Source of the DNA: CALMFQ01 sp964495595
Lineage (GTDB): Bacteria; Pseudomonadota; Gammaproteobacteria; Burkholderiales; SCOH01
Reading direction: 5' to 3'
DNA: 35,982 bases
Assembly: GCA_964495595.1 (NCBI GenBank)
Contig: CAZBWH010000028.1
Location: 1 to 35,982, forward strand
Part shown: positions 1-7,545 of the stretch, piece after piece
How the letters are laid out: each line of letters starts with the position of its first letter
Numbering within the stretch: position 1 is the stretch's first letter
Program-made: the position numbers and the translations under genes
Notes under the pieces: model-generated
Told to the model about the DNA's origin: nothing
The model's database searches: none
The model's input: the letters and a program-made list of their open reading frames with translations, nothing else

Positions 1-2
1 TG

Positions 3-554
3 TTCGGGGTCAGTGTCCTGAATCCTTCTCAGGGTGTCATGGTCAATCTGGAGCTGTCGGCAATGGAGGCTGATGGCCGTGGTAAAGTGTTGTCCAGCCC
101 GCGCATTGTGACTGGTGATCAACAGAAAGCTGTGATTGAAGCGGGCACCCAGATTCCATACCGCTCGTCCAGCGCTCTTAGCGGTACGACAACTACCTTT
201 AAGGACGCTGTATTATCCCTTGGTGTCACGCCGCGCATTACGCCGGATGGTCGGGTGCTGATGGAGCTGGAGATCAAGAAGGATGCGCCTGACTGGGCTC
301 GCGCCGTGGACGGTGAGCCACCGATCGACAAGAAGCTGGTCAAGACCAATGTGCTGGTCGCCAATGGCGAAACTGCGATTCTGGGTGGGGTGTATGAGCA
401 GAATGATCAGGTCGTGGTGACCAAAGTTCCATTCCTGGGTGATCTGCCGCTGATTGGCGGGCTCTTCCGTCATTCGACCAAGGTTGATGATCGAGTCGAG
501 CTGGTGGTATTCATCACTCCGAAGGTGCTGGACGAATCAATGTCGATTCGCTGA
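3..554 (+). CDS. pilQ: Type IV pilus secretin PilQ, C-terminal part (gene starts outside window)
   Basis: Only the last 183 residues are present; the reading frame is open from base 3, so the gene runs in from the left. The segment is the end of a secretin domain: it carries the 'LEADGRGKVLSSPRIVT'-like stretch (here SAMEADGRGKVLSSPRIVT), the VIEAGTQIPY strand and the terminal VPFLGDLPLIGGLFR block that ends secretins, followed by LVVFITPKVL. PilQ forms the outer-membrane ring through which type IV pili pass. Placement directly before aroK and aroB is the usual end of the pilMNOPQ cluster in beta- and gammaproteobacteria. The stop at 552-554 is followed 22 bases later by the aroK start, inside a terminator-like hairpin. 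Confidence 0.95.
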   Translation, partial: FGVSVLNPSQGVMVNLELSAMEADGRGKVLSSPRIVTGDQQKAVIEAGTQIPYRSSSALSGTTTTFKDAVLSLGVTPRITPDGRVLMELEIKKDAPDWARAVDGEPPIDKKLVKTNVLVANGETAILGGVYEQNDQVVVTKVPFLGDLPLIGGLFRHSTKVDDRVELVVFITPKVLDESMSIR

Positions 555-575
555 CCCGGCTTTAGATGGGATACA

Positions 576-1112
576 ATGCCTGCCATGAAAATGGCAGGCA
601 ATTTATTTTTAATCGGTCTGATGGGGGCCGGAAAGACCACTGTTGGCAAGATTCTTGCGCGGCGACTGCATTGGCCGTTTTATGATTCCGATCATGAAAT
701 CGAGTCAAGAACCGGAGTCAAAATACCGACCATCTTCGAAATTGAGGGGGAGGGCGGATTTCGTAACCGGGAGGTTGAGATCATCGCTGAATTGGTTGAT
801 CTGCCCGATATCGTTCTGGCAACCGGTGGTGGTGCAGTGCTGCGCCAGGAAAACCGGGATGCGCTGAAGCGGCACGGAACGGTTATTTATCTGCGTGCCA
901 ACGTCGATGATCTGTATGAGCGCACCCGGCACGACCGCAACCGCCCTCTGTTGCAGACCGAAAACCCGAAGGCCAGGCTGCAAGCGCTATTCGAGCAGCG
1001 TGACCCGATTTATCGGGAGTTGGCAGATATTGTCGTCGATACGTCACGCCAAAGCGTCAATAGTCTGGTTTCCCAACTGGAACGCAAGTTGCAGAGCCAC
1101 TTTCAGCAATAG
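576..1112 (+). CDS. aroK: Shikimate kinase AroK
   Basis: 178 residues, normal for the family. It phosphorylates shikimate to shikimate-3-phosphate with ATP in the cytoplasmic shikimate pathway. The Walker A loop GLMGAGKTTVGK is at about residues 14-25, the shikimate-binding aspartate is in FYDSDHEIE (about 35-43), GEGGFRNRE is the next substrate-binding segment, ATGGGAVLR is the glycine-rich loop, and RHDRNRPLL is the lid. The ATG at 576 is favoured because a GGGA sequence lies just upstream. ATGs at 585 and 591 are possible and would still keep the whole P-loop. aroB begins 14 bases after the stop, so the two are very probably co-transcribed. Confidence 0.96.
   Translation: MPAMKMAGNLFLIGLMGAGKTTVGKILARRLHWPFYDSDHEIESRTGVKIPTIFEIEGEGGFRNREVEIIAELVDLPDIVLATGGGAVLRQENRDALKRHGTVIYLRANVDDLYERTRHDRNRPLLQTENPKARLQALFEQRDPIYRELADIVVDTSRQSVNSLVSQLERKLQSHFQQ
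577..610 (+). terminator. Terminator-like hairpin overlapping the aroK start
   Basis: TGCCTGCCAT (577-586) and ATGGCAGGCA (591-600) pair perfectly over 10 bp around a GAAA tetraloop, and a T-rich stretch (ATTTATTTTT) follows. This has the form of an intrinsic terminator for pilQ. The aroK ATG at 576 and both alternative in-frame ATGs (585, 591) lie in or at the edge of the stem. The stem and tail are seen directly; termination or attenuation is inferred. Confidence 0.65.
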
Positions 1113-1126
1113 CAAGCACCGAAATA

Positions 1127-2236
1127 ATGCACACACTCGACCTTGATCTAGGCTGCGACTCTTACCCGATCGTGATCGGCGAGGGCTTGCTTGCCCAGTC
1201 GGAGCGGATGCTGCCATACATTCGTTCTTCCCAGGTGGCCGTGGTAACCAATACCACGGTCGCGCCGTTGTACTTGCAACACGTGGCTGGGGCATTGCGT
1301 CAGGCCGGCAAACAGGTGGTGGAAATCATTTTGCCGGATGGTGAGGTATACAAGACCTGGGAAACACTCAATCTGATTTTCAATGCCTTGCTGGAGGCTC
1401 GCTGCGAGCGAAAGGCGACATTGATTGCCCTTGGTGGCGGGGTGGTCGGGGATATGACCGGATTTGCCGCCGCCTGCTATTTGCGCGGGGTGCCGTTCAT
1501 CCAGATCCCGACGACCTTGCTGTCGCAGGTGGATTCATCGGTGGGGGGGAAGACCGGCATCAACCATCCTCTGGGCAAGAACATGATCGGCGCATTCTAT
1601 CAGCCTCGCCTGGTGCTGGCCGATATTGCAACGCTGAACACCTTGCCAGCCAGAGAATACGCTGCCGGCCTTTCCGAGGTGATCAAGTACGGGTTGCTGG
1701 GGGATCGCGAGTTTTTCGATTGGCTGGAAACCAACATGCCCGCTTTGCTGGATCGCTATCCCGAGGCGGTAGAGTATGCGGTGCACCGCTCTTGCTGGAA
1801 TAAGGCCCGGATCGTTGCGGCCGACGAGCGCGAGTCTGGGGTTCGGGCGTTACTGAATCTTGGGCACACCTTTGGTCATGCGATCGAGGCTGGCATGGGT
1901 TATGGTGCCTGGCTGCACGGTGAGGCGGTGGCTGCGGGGATGGCGATGGCGGCGGATGTTTCCTGTCGCTTGGGCTGGTTGTCGGGGCATGATTTGCAAC
2001 GCACGCTGGATCTGTTGATTTCCGCCAGATTGCCGGTCAAGGGCGCCCGACTGGGTGTGGCGCGATATCTTGAGCTGATGTCCAGTGACAAGAAGGTCGA
2101 AGCGGGCACGGTGCGCTTTGTACTTCTGCGCCAGATCGGGGATGCGGCGATGCATTCCGGTGTCGATACGGCGGTGCTTGAGGCGGTGCTGACAGACCGG
2201 GTAGACGATATCAACCCGGCCTCCCGGTTTGGCTGA
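1127..2236 (+). CDS. aroB: 3-dehydroquinate synthase AroB
   Basis: 369 residues, full length. It converts DAHP to 3-dehydroquinate, the second step of the shikimate pathway, using NAD+ and a divalent metal. Visible family motifs are the nucleotide-binding GGGVVGDMTGF segment (about residues 103-113), PTTLLSQVDSSVGGKTGIN (about 127-146), the SEVIKYG lysine, and the metal-binding histidines in LNLGHTFGHAIE and LHGEAVAAGM. It follows aroK by 14 bases, with no promoter-like sequence obvious between them. The next gene downstream is convergent, with a stop 31 bases away. Confidence 0.97.
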   Translation: MHTLDLDLGCDSYPIVIGEGLLAQSERMLPYIRSSQVAVVTNTTVAPLYLQHVAGALRQAGKQVVEIILPDGEVYKTWETLNLIFNALLEARCERKATLIALGGGVVGDMTGFAAACYLRGVPFIQIPTTLLSQVDSSVGGKTGINHPLGKNMIGAFYQPRLVLADIATLNTLPAREYAAGLSEVIKYGLLGDREFFDWLETNMPALLDRYPEAVEYAVHRSCWNKARIVAADERESGVRALLNLGHTFGHAIEAGMGYGAWLHGEAVAAGMAMAADVSCRLGWLSGHDLQRTLDLLISARLPVKGARLGVARYLELMSSDKKVEAGTVRFVLLRQIGDAAMHSGVDTAVLEAVLTDRVDDINPASRFG

Positions 2237-2267
2237 TCCTGTTGAAAGCCCACCCGGCTCGGCTTGA

Positions 2268-2612
2268 TCAGGGTGAACCGGGGCGGTGCAGCCGTGCGTA
2301 GAAAATGGCGCAGCCAAAAAACAGTGTGCTCAGGGCAATCTCGACGCCTGCAAGCCACTGACTGACACCGGAATCGGCCCAGGCGCGCATGACGCCTTCG
2401 GCAAAGTAGGGCAGCATGAACATGCTTGCCCACTGATAAGTATATCGTTTGCCGCGCAGAATGCCGAACAGCGGCAGCAGCAAGGCGACGGCCTTGAGCA
2501 CCAGCCACGACCCGCCAGGGCGCAGTGGCGCCAGTACCAGTTCCCACGCCAGACAGAGCAGGATCAGCGCAATCAGGCTGCTGCTCGCCCCGAAATGCAG
2601 GTAGCGGATCAT
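2268..2612 (-). CDS. DUF2069 small membrane protein
   Basis: 114 residues with four hydrophobic segments (about 8-28, 37-52, 60-76 and 88-106), so a polytopic inner-membrane protein of the DUF2069 type. The short KRYTYQW connection between helices two and three is typical. No biochemical function is known for the family. Its ATG overlaps the wrbA stop by four bases (ATGA, 2609-2612), so it is translationally coupled to wrbA. This pairing with a WrbA-like flavoprotein beside yihY is commonly seen in betaproteobacteria. It is convergent with aroB. Confidence 0.82.
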   Translation of the reverse strand: MIRYLHFGASSSLIALILLCLAWELVLAPLRPGGSWLVLKAVALLLPLFGILRGKRYTYQWASMFMLPYFAEGVMRAWADSGVSQWLAGVEIALSTLFFGCAIFYARLHRPGSP

Positions 2613-3220
2613 TGTTTTGCCCGGTAACCGCTCGCCAGGGCCGACGCCGTGAAAGCAAGCCGTTTACCTTGAGCCAGTGCCAGCAGGCGTTCATGTTCAG
2701 TGATCGGGCGATCGCTGCTGATGCCAGCAACGTGACTGACGCCGTAGGGTGTGCCGCCGCTGTCGGTGATGTTCAGCGACGTCTCGGTGAATGGCAGGCC
2801 CAGCAACAGCATGCCGTGGTGCAGCAAGGGCAGCATCATGGTCAGCAGGGTGGTTTCGTTGCCGCCGTGCATGCTGCCGCTACTGGTGAACACACATGCG
2901 GGCTTGCCGACCAGCTCGCCATTGAGCCATTCACGGGCGGTACCATCCCAGAAATACTTCATCGCCGCTGCCATGTTGCCGAACCGGGTCGGGCTGCCCA
3001 AGGCCAGTGCGCAACATTCGAACAGGTCACGCTTTTCGACATAAGGGGGACCGTCTGGCGGGATGCTGGTTGCCGTGGCTTCGCAAACCGTCGAGACCGC
3101 AGGGACGGTGCGGATACGTGCCTGGCAGCCCGGAACCGACTCGATGCCACGGGCGATCAGATGGGCCAGGCGGGCAACCGAACCATGATGAGAGTAATAG
3201 AGAACCAGGATTTCTTGCAT
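2609..3220 (-). CDS. wrbA: NAD(P)H:quinone oxidoreductase, WrbA family flavoprotein
   Basis: 203 residues, the usual WrbA length. The fold is flavodoxin-like: the N-terminal VLYYSHHGSVARLA loop binds the FMN phosphate, and GSPTRFGNMAAAMKYFWDG (about 76-94) and SSGSMHGGNETT are the other FMN- and quinone-site segments of this family. Such enzymes reduce quinones by two electrons with NAD(P)H and limit redox cycling. It is the first gene of a two-gene minus-strand unit with the DUF2069 gene. It is divergent from yihY, with 47 bases between the starts, so the two may share a control region. Confidence 0.92.
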   Translation of the reverse strand: MQEILVLYYSHHGSVARLAHLIARGIESVPGCQARIRTVPAVSTVCEATATSIPPDGPPYVEKRDLFECCALALGSPTRFGNMAAAMKYFWDGTAREWLNGELVGKPACVFTSSGSMHGGNETTLLTMMLPLLHHGMLLLGLPFTETSLNITDSGGTPYGVSHVAGISSDRPITEHERLLALAQGKRLAFTASALASGYRAKQ

Positions 3221-3267
3221 ATTGAACGGCTCCAGTTTGGGTGCGTTATTATAAGCGACCCTGATCC

Positions 3268-4560
3268 ATGTTCTGGCTCTCTATGTTTGCTCGTTTCGCC
3301 CGCCCGGGCATGCAGCCGTTTCGGAACGGCTACGGTTTTGTTGGCTTTGTGCTCAACCGCTACCAGCAGGACCAGTGCCTGCAGACCGCTGGTAGCCTGA
3401 CCTTTACGACATTACTGGCGCTGGTGCCGTTGCTGACCATTGTGGTCATGGTGTTTTCGGCGTTTCCGGTGTTTGGTGACCTGAGCAATCAAGCCAAGAT
3501 TTTCCTGCTGACCAATCTGATGCCGACCTCGGCCAGCAAGGTAATTACCGTTTACATGCGGCAGTTCTCCGAGAACGCAACTCGCCTGACTGCAATGGGT
3601 ATCGTCTCCTTGTTGCTGACTTCGCTGATGATGATGCTGACCATCGAACGCACTTTCAACGAGATCTGGCGGGTCAACGAGCCACGGCCGTTGTTCAGGC
3701 GAATCGTGCTCTACTGGGCGGTGATGACTCTGGGGCCGTTTCTGGTTGGGGGCAGCCTGTCGTTGACCTCGTGGCTGGTCAGCGAGTCGGCGGATTATGC
3801 CTCGCTGCTGCCGTATGTCGGGGCAGGATTGCTGGATAGCGTGCCATGGCTGCTGTCGGTGATGGCGTTTTCGCTGCTGTATTATGCCGTGCCCAATTGC
3901 AGTGTGCCCTGGCGGCACGCCGCAGCGGGCGGTGTGGTGGCTGCCATTCTGTTCGAGCTGGTCAAAAAAGGGTTTGCGATGTACATCAAGGCCTTTGGAT
4001 CGTACAAGATGGTTTACGGCGCGTTTGCCAGCATTCCGATTTTCCTGCTCTGGGTTTACGTTGTCTGGACTACCATCCTGTTCGGTGCGGTGCTGGCTGC
4101 GACGCTCAGTTACTGGCGAGAGGGTGCGTGGCGGCGTCGGCCGGTGGTTGGCAGGGACTTTTTCACTGCGGTGCGGATCTTGTTGATACTGGCCCAAGCG
4201 CAGCGCAGCGGTGCGGTGCTGGACGTGCTTCAGCTGCAGCAACAATTGCATTGCGGACTGGATCAGCTCACCGGGCTATTACAGCGGCTGCATCGGGCGC
4301 AACTGGTCGAGCGTACCCTGGATGGTGATTGGCTGCTGCGCCGGGCGCCGGACGAGGTGCGGCTGACCGATCTGTACCGATTGCTGGTGTTGCGCCCGCT
4401 GAATCCAGACAGGATGCACCCGCAGGAGCAATGGCTGGCTGCGTATCTGGGAGAAGCCTTGCAGATTGCTGAAACCGCGCTTGACCAGTCGATTGCGTCG
4501 GTGATGACTGCTCAGGCGACTTCATCGAGCAGGCTGAGTGCGCAGTCGGCCAGCAACTGA
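3268..4560 (+). CDS. YihY/BrkB-family inner-membrane protein
   Basis: 430 residues. The N-terminal 290 residues form the YihY/UPF0761 domain: the opening YQQDQCLQTAGSLTFTTLLALVP, six hydrophobic segments, and the conserved YKMVYGAFASIPIFLLWVYVVW (about 249-270). The last 130 residues are soluble and resemble a winged-helix-like tail found in the longer betaproteobacterial members. Older databases call this family ribonuclease BN, which is an error; its real role is unknown. The ATG at 3283 is an alternative start. The final 49 bases overlap the end of bioA on the other strand. Confidence 0.88.
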   Translation: MFWLSMFARFARPGMQPFRNGYGFVGFVLNRYQQDQCLQTAGSLTFTTLLALVPLLTIVVMVFSAFPVFGDLSNQAKIFLLTNLMPTSASKVITVYMRQFSENATRLTAMGIVSLLLTSLMMMLTIERTFNEIWRVNEPRPLFRRIVLYWAVMTLGPFLVGGSLSLTSWLVSESADYASLLPYVGAGLLDSVPWLLSVMAFSLLYYAVPNCSVPWRHAAAGGVVAAILFELVKKGFAMYIKAFGSYKMVYGAFASIPIFLLWVYVVWTTILFGAVLAATLSYWREGAWRRRPVVGRDFFTAVRILLILAQAQRSGAVLDVLQLQQQLHCGLDQLTGLLQRLHRAQLVERTLDGDWLLRRAPDEVRLTDLYRLLVLRPLNPDRMHPQEQWLAAYLGEALQIAETALDQSIASVMTAQATSSSRLSAQSASN

Positions 4561-5819
4561 AGCTCGTGGTCTTCCAGAATGTACGGTGGCATGAAATAGA
4601 CCGTATTGCCGATCGGTCTGACCAGGACGCCGCGCTCCAGGGCCCGGGTAAAGCAGCGTCCCGCGAAGCCTGGCCGGGCATCCGGAACGTCGAATGCCCA
4701 GATCATTCCGGTCTGGCGCCAATGTCGGGCGCGTGGATGGGCTTGGGCCGGCTGCAGCAAATCGTTGAGCCGCGAGGCTGTCGAGCGGTTTCGCTCCAGC
4801 ACGCCTTCGGTGGCGAAGATATCCAGCACCGCCAATGCAGCGGTGCAAGCCAGCGCATTGCCGGTGTAGGAATGCGAATGCAGAAAACCGCGCCGGAGGT
4901 CGTCCGAGTAGAACGCCTGGTAGATGTCATCCCGGCAGAGCACGGCTGACAGCGGCAGGTAGCCGCCGGTCAGCCCTTTGGACAGACAGAGCAGGTCGGC
5001 CTGGATGTTGGCCTGTTCGCAGGCAAACAGACTGCCGGTACGCCCGAAGCCGACCGCGATTTCGTCAGCGATCAGATGAATCTGATAGTGATCGCACAAG
5101 GCGCGCAGCCGGCTCAGGTAGTCAGGGTGATACATGGCCATGCCTACGGCGCCTTGTACCAGCGGTTCGACAATGATCGCCGCGATCTGCCGATGTACTG
5201 CTTGCAACTGTTGCGCGGCCAGGTCGGCGCAGTGATGCGCCCATTCCCGGGCGGAGGTGCCGGCTGGCGCCAGTCGCCAGTCCGGGCTGGGCAACTGTGC
5301 GTGGTGTCGCAGCAAGGGGGCATAGGTATCGCGGAACAGGGCAATGTCGGTGACGCCTAACGCGCCCAGCGTTTCGCCGTGGTAGCCGTTGGCCAGGCTG
5401 AGAAACCCGGATTTTTCCGGCTGGCCCCGGTTGCGCCAGTAGTGGAAGCTCATTTTCAGTGCGATTTCGGTGGCTGAGGCTCCATCAGAGCCAAAAAAGG
5501 CGTGCCCCAATCCGGTCAGTGCGGCGAGTCTTTCGGCCAGTTCGATGGCCGGGCGATGGGTAAAGCCCGCCAGCATGACGTGTTCCAGTTGGCCAAGCTG
5601 CTCTACGATGGCTGCGTTGATTCTTGGATTGCAGTGGCCGAACAGGTTGACCCACCAACTGCTGACGGCATCCAGGCAGCGATGGCCGTCGTAATCGTAC
5701 AACCAGGCGCCGGCAGCTCGTTTGATTGGCAACAGCGGCAGGGTTTCGTGCTGTTTCATCTGCGTGCAGGGATGCCAGACCGCAGCGAGACTGCGTGCCA
5801 GCCAATCGGCATTATTCAT
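4512..5819 (-). CDS. bioA: Adenosylmethionine-8-amino-7-oxononanoate aminotransferase BioA
   Basis: 435 residues, a full-length class III PLP aminotransferase. It makes 7,8-diaminopelargonate from KAPA using S-adenosylmethionine in biotin synthesis. Visible features are the N-terminal WHPCTQMKQHE, SSWWVNLFGHCNP (substrate site), GSDGASATEIALKM, the LIADEIAVGFGRTG segment with the PLP-ring aspartate, and the Schiff-base lysine in LCLSKGLTGG. The SAM-type sequence around WHP and SSWWVN separates it from other class III enzymes. No other bio gene is nearby. No strong ribosome site precedes the ATG. The gene is convergent and overlapping with yihY. Confidence 0.94.
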   Translation of the reverse strand: MNNADWLARSLAAVWHPCTQMKQHETLPLLPIKRAAGAWLYDYDGHRCLDAVSSWWVNLFGHCNPRINAAIVEQLGQLEHVMLAGFTHRPAIELAERLAALTGLGHAFFGSDGASATEIALKMSFHYWRNRGQPEKSGFLSLANGYHGETLGALGVTDIALFRDTYAPLLRHHAQLPSPDWRLAPAGTSAREWAHHCADLAAQQLQAVHRQIAAIIVEPLVQGAVGMAMYHPDYLSRLRALCDHYQIHLIADEIAVGFGRTGSLFACEQANIQADLLCLSKGLTGGYLPLSAVLCRDDIYQAFYSDDLRRGFLHSHSYTGNALACTAALAVLDIFATEGVLERNRSTASRLNDLLQPAQAHPRARHWRQTGMIWAFDVPDARPGFAGRCFTRALERGVLVRPIGNTVYFMPPYILEDHELQLLADCALSLLDEVA

Positions 5820-5983
5820 GTTCGGATCAGGTGCTGAGTCATACGGGAGATCGTTTCATGACTGTAGCCGCACTGGCAAGTGCCGGGGCCGGGTGCGCTG
5901 GCAAAAAAGCCAGGCCAGAGGTGGCCGGGAAGAGGCTGGTTATCCGGAATGGAAAAAAGTTCATCTGGATACGCATATTTTTC
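5820..5983. other. Spacer upstream of bioA, no supported gene
   Basis: Between the bioA start and the promoter of the small RNA gene nothing convincing is coded. A plus-strand frame from 5858 could give about 50 residues, but it is Lys/Arg-rich, has no recognisable features and ends in the downstream promoter. The bioA promoter should lie here, but I could not pick out clear hexamers. Confidence 0.4.
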
Positions 5984-6012
5984 TTGCAATCGTCATGGGT
6001 AGAGCATAGACT
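5984..6012 (+). promoter_or_regulatory. Sigma-70-like promoter of the putative small RNA
   Basis: TTGCAA (5984-5989) and TAGACT (6007-6012) are separated by 17 bases. Each matches the consensus at four of six positions. Transcription would start near 6019, upstream of an A-rich untranslated stretch and a strong terminator on the same strand. Promoter activity is inferred. Confidence 0.45.
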
Positions 6013-6018
6013 CTAGTC

Positions 6019-6166
6019 ATGCACAAAAAATACAGCACCCGGCAAGCTGATAACAACAAAAACAAAGTCTTACCATAAAAACCAAGTCCGGCAGGCAAGA
6101 TATATACAACGAGAGAGAAATAGAGCAGCAACGCGGCGCCGTGGAATTCCACGGCGTTTTTATTTT
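6019..6166 (+). ncRNA. Putative small RNA, about 147 nt
   Basis: A promoter-like pair at 5984-6012 and a strong intrinsic terminator at 6137-6166 bound a stretch of about 147 nt lying between bioA and yaeQ, both of which are on the other strand. The body is A-rich and apparently unstructured (for example AACAACAAAAACAAAG around 6050-6065), with a GC hairpin and U-rich tail at the end, the usual shape of an Hfq-type trans-acting sRNA. A 19-codon frame begins with an ATG at 6019 and ends at 6078. It would be leaderless, and I regard it as chance. No known RNA family is recognised. Confidence 0.45.
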
Positions 6167-6168
6167 TT
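6137..6168 (+). terminator. Strong intrinsic terminator
   Basis: The 20-base perfect palindrome CGCCGTGGAATTCCACGGCG (6137-6156) is followed by TTTTTATTTTTT. No plus-strand protein gene ends before it, so it most likely ends the small transcript from about 6019. It could also act weakly for yaeQ on the other strand. Confidence 0.75.
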
Positions 6169-6225
6169 CTGGCCGGGCACCACCCCACTCCGGCTACCTG
6201 TCTTTTGCCAGGTAACGGTGAGTGT

Positions 6226-6780
6226 TCAGTGTCCTGGGGGATAGACCTTTGCAGCGGCGAGGTCAAGGGTGACACTGCGCTGGCCATCGGTGAGCAGCAG
6301 TTGGCCTTCCTGCAGGGTGCACTGCAGCTGCATGCTGCGGGCGGCCAGTTCCCCCAGCTCGACCGCTGCACCGGTCGGCAGGCAAACAATCTCCAGATTG
6401 TGCAGCCGGCTGAGCTTGGGCTGCAGTTGTTGCCACCAGATGTCGGCGGCGTGCCCGCTGTAGGCGTAGACCACTACCCGCTGTGACCGGCTGCAGGCCT
6501 TGCGCAGCCGTTTTTCATCGGGTTGTCCCAGTTCGATCCACAGCAACATGTTGCCGGTCAGGTCGTCGAGCCAGGCATCAGGCGCATCGTCGTCGCTCAA
6601 GCCTTTGCCAAACTGGATGCCCGGGTCGGCGTGAACGGCGAATGCCAGCAGCCTGACCATCAGGCGGTCGTCGGTTTCCGAAGGATGGCGGGCCAGGGTC
6701 AGGTGGTAATCGTGGTAATGGTGCCGATCCATATCGGCGATCTGCAGGTGCGCTTTGTACACCGTTGCCTTGAGGGCCAT
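6226..6780 (-). CDS. yaeQ: YaeQ family protein
   Basis: 184 residues, the family's normal length. It begins MALKATVYKAHLQIADMDRHHY and contains HLTLARHPSETDDRLMVRLLAFA, LWIELGQPDEKRLRKAC and VVVYAYSG, all characteristic of YaeQ. The structure known for the family is a PD-(D/E)XK nuclease-like fold; the E. coli member was found as a suppressor of loss of RfaH, but its activity is not established. An open frame continues upstream through the run of N, but the ATG at 6778-6780 matches the start of family members, so I place it there. It is divergent from the UPF0114 gene. Confidence 0.9.
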   Translation of the reverse strand: MALKATVYKAHLQIADMDRHHYHDYHLTLARHPSETDDRLMVRLLAFAVHADPGIQFGKGLSDDDAPDAWLDDLTGNMLLWIELGQPDEKRLRKACSRSQRVVVYAYSGHAADIWWQQLQPKLSRLHNLEIVCLPTGAAVELGELAARSMQLQCTLQEGQLLLTDGQRSVTLDLAAAKVYPPGH

Positions 6781-6822
6781 GGGCTTTTCCGGGGTGGTTC
6801 GGGCAGGGGCGGGCAGTATAGC

Positions 6823-6832
6823 NNNNNNNNNN
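6823..6832. other. Assembly gap of ten N
   Basis: Ten unknown bases lie in the divergent region between yaeQ and the UPF0114 gene. The fixed length of ten, the same as at 29410-29419, suggests a placeholder of unknown true size. Promoter elements of either gene may be hidden in it. Confidence 0.9.
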
Positions 6833-6944
6833 TAGCACTGGCTGCGGGCTTGAAAGTCGGCAGGCCATGCTCCATTTGTCACCTTGGCGCGTTATGCTGT
6901 CTGCATTTGCTGCCAATTTCTTTTACCCAACCACGGATCGCATC

Positions 6945-7451
6945 ATGAGTCACAACAAGCTGGAACATTTTCTCGAAGCGTCGATTTTTCACAGCCGCTG
7001 GCTGCTGGTGCCTTTTTACCTGGCCTTGATTGCCGGCATCGGCGCCTTGTTCTTCAAGCTGATCAAGGAATTCAAAGAGCTGATCATGGTTCTGGTGTCC
7101 GGCGATGGCAACGCGATCTTGCCGGTACTCAGTCTGGTCGACATTACTTTGGTCGCCAATCTGCTGGTGATCGTGATTTTCAGTGGCTACGAAAACTTCA
7201 TTTCCCGGATGGATGTCGCGCACAACTCGCCTGACAAGCCCAGCTGGATGGGCAAGGTGACTTACGCCGATCTGAAGCTGAAACTGATCGGTTCGATTGT
7301 GGCGATTTCCGCTATTGATCTGCTGAAAGCGTTCGTCAACATCAAGTCGGTGCCGCACGAGGATCTGGCGTGGCTGATTGGCATACATTTTACTTTCCTG
7401 ATTTCCGGTGTGCTGTTTGCCCTGACCGACAAGCTATCGGCCAAGCACTGA
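6945..7451 (+). CDS. UPF0114 (YqhA-type) inner-membrane protein
   Basis: 168 residues starting MSHNKLEHFLEASIFHSRW, with the family's usual length of about 165. Hydrophobic helices lie at about residues 20-41, 60-82, 109-127 and 138-158. Conserved family features are the N-terminal LE..IF.SRWLL stretch, the SGYENFISRMD loop, and the WMGKVTYADLKLKLIGSIVAISAIDLLKAF segment, which can be read as two parts. The function of the family is unknown. An upstream in-frame ATG at 6867 is rejected because the added residues are not family-like. GGAT shortly before 6945 may serve as ribosome site. Confidence 0.87.
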   Translation: MSHNKLEHFLEASIFHSRWLLVPFYLALIAGIGALFFKLIKEFKELIMVLVSGDGNAILPVLSLVDITLVANLLVIVIFSGYENFISRMDVAHNSPDKPSWMGKVTYADLKLKLIGSIVAISAIDLLKAFVNIKSVPHEDLAWLIGIHFTFLISGVLFALTDKLSAKH

Positions 7452-7469
7452 GCCTCTCCCGCATGCAGG

Positions 7470-7545
7470 CGGTCGGCCTGCAGACCGCGCCGATATTGGC
7501 GTTCGGCTGGCCTGCAGGCCTCGTCCCTATTGGCTTGCAGCCATG
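7470..7545. repeat. Palindromic dispersed repeat, copy C
   Basis: Between the convergent UPF0114 and RND-pump stops lie the hairpin GCGGTC-ggcctgca-GACCGC, the palindrome module CTGGCCTGCAGGCCTCGTCC (7507-7526) and the module TATTGGCTTGCAGCC (7528-7542). The same two modules, with 19 of 20 and 14 of 15 bases identical, occur in reversed order at 23113-23146. The second module runs into the last codons of the RND gene. Read as a REP-like element of this genome. Confidence 0.55.

Noticed and set aside
2237..2267. Weak inverted repeat CTGATC/GATCAG between aroB and the DUF2069 gene as a terminator
   Set aside because: Six base pairs over a long loop and no T-run.
5858..6016. Possible 50-residue plus-strand peptide upstream of the small RNA
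   Set aside because: No ribosome site, no conserved look, and it runs through the promoter elements.
6019..6078. 19-codon leaderless frame within the putative small RNA
   Set aside because: Its start would coincide with the predicted transcription start and the composition is just that of the A-rich RNA; chance is likelier.
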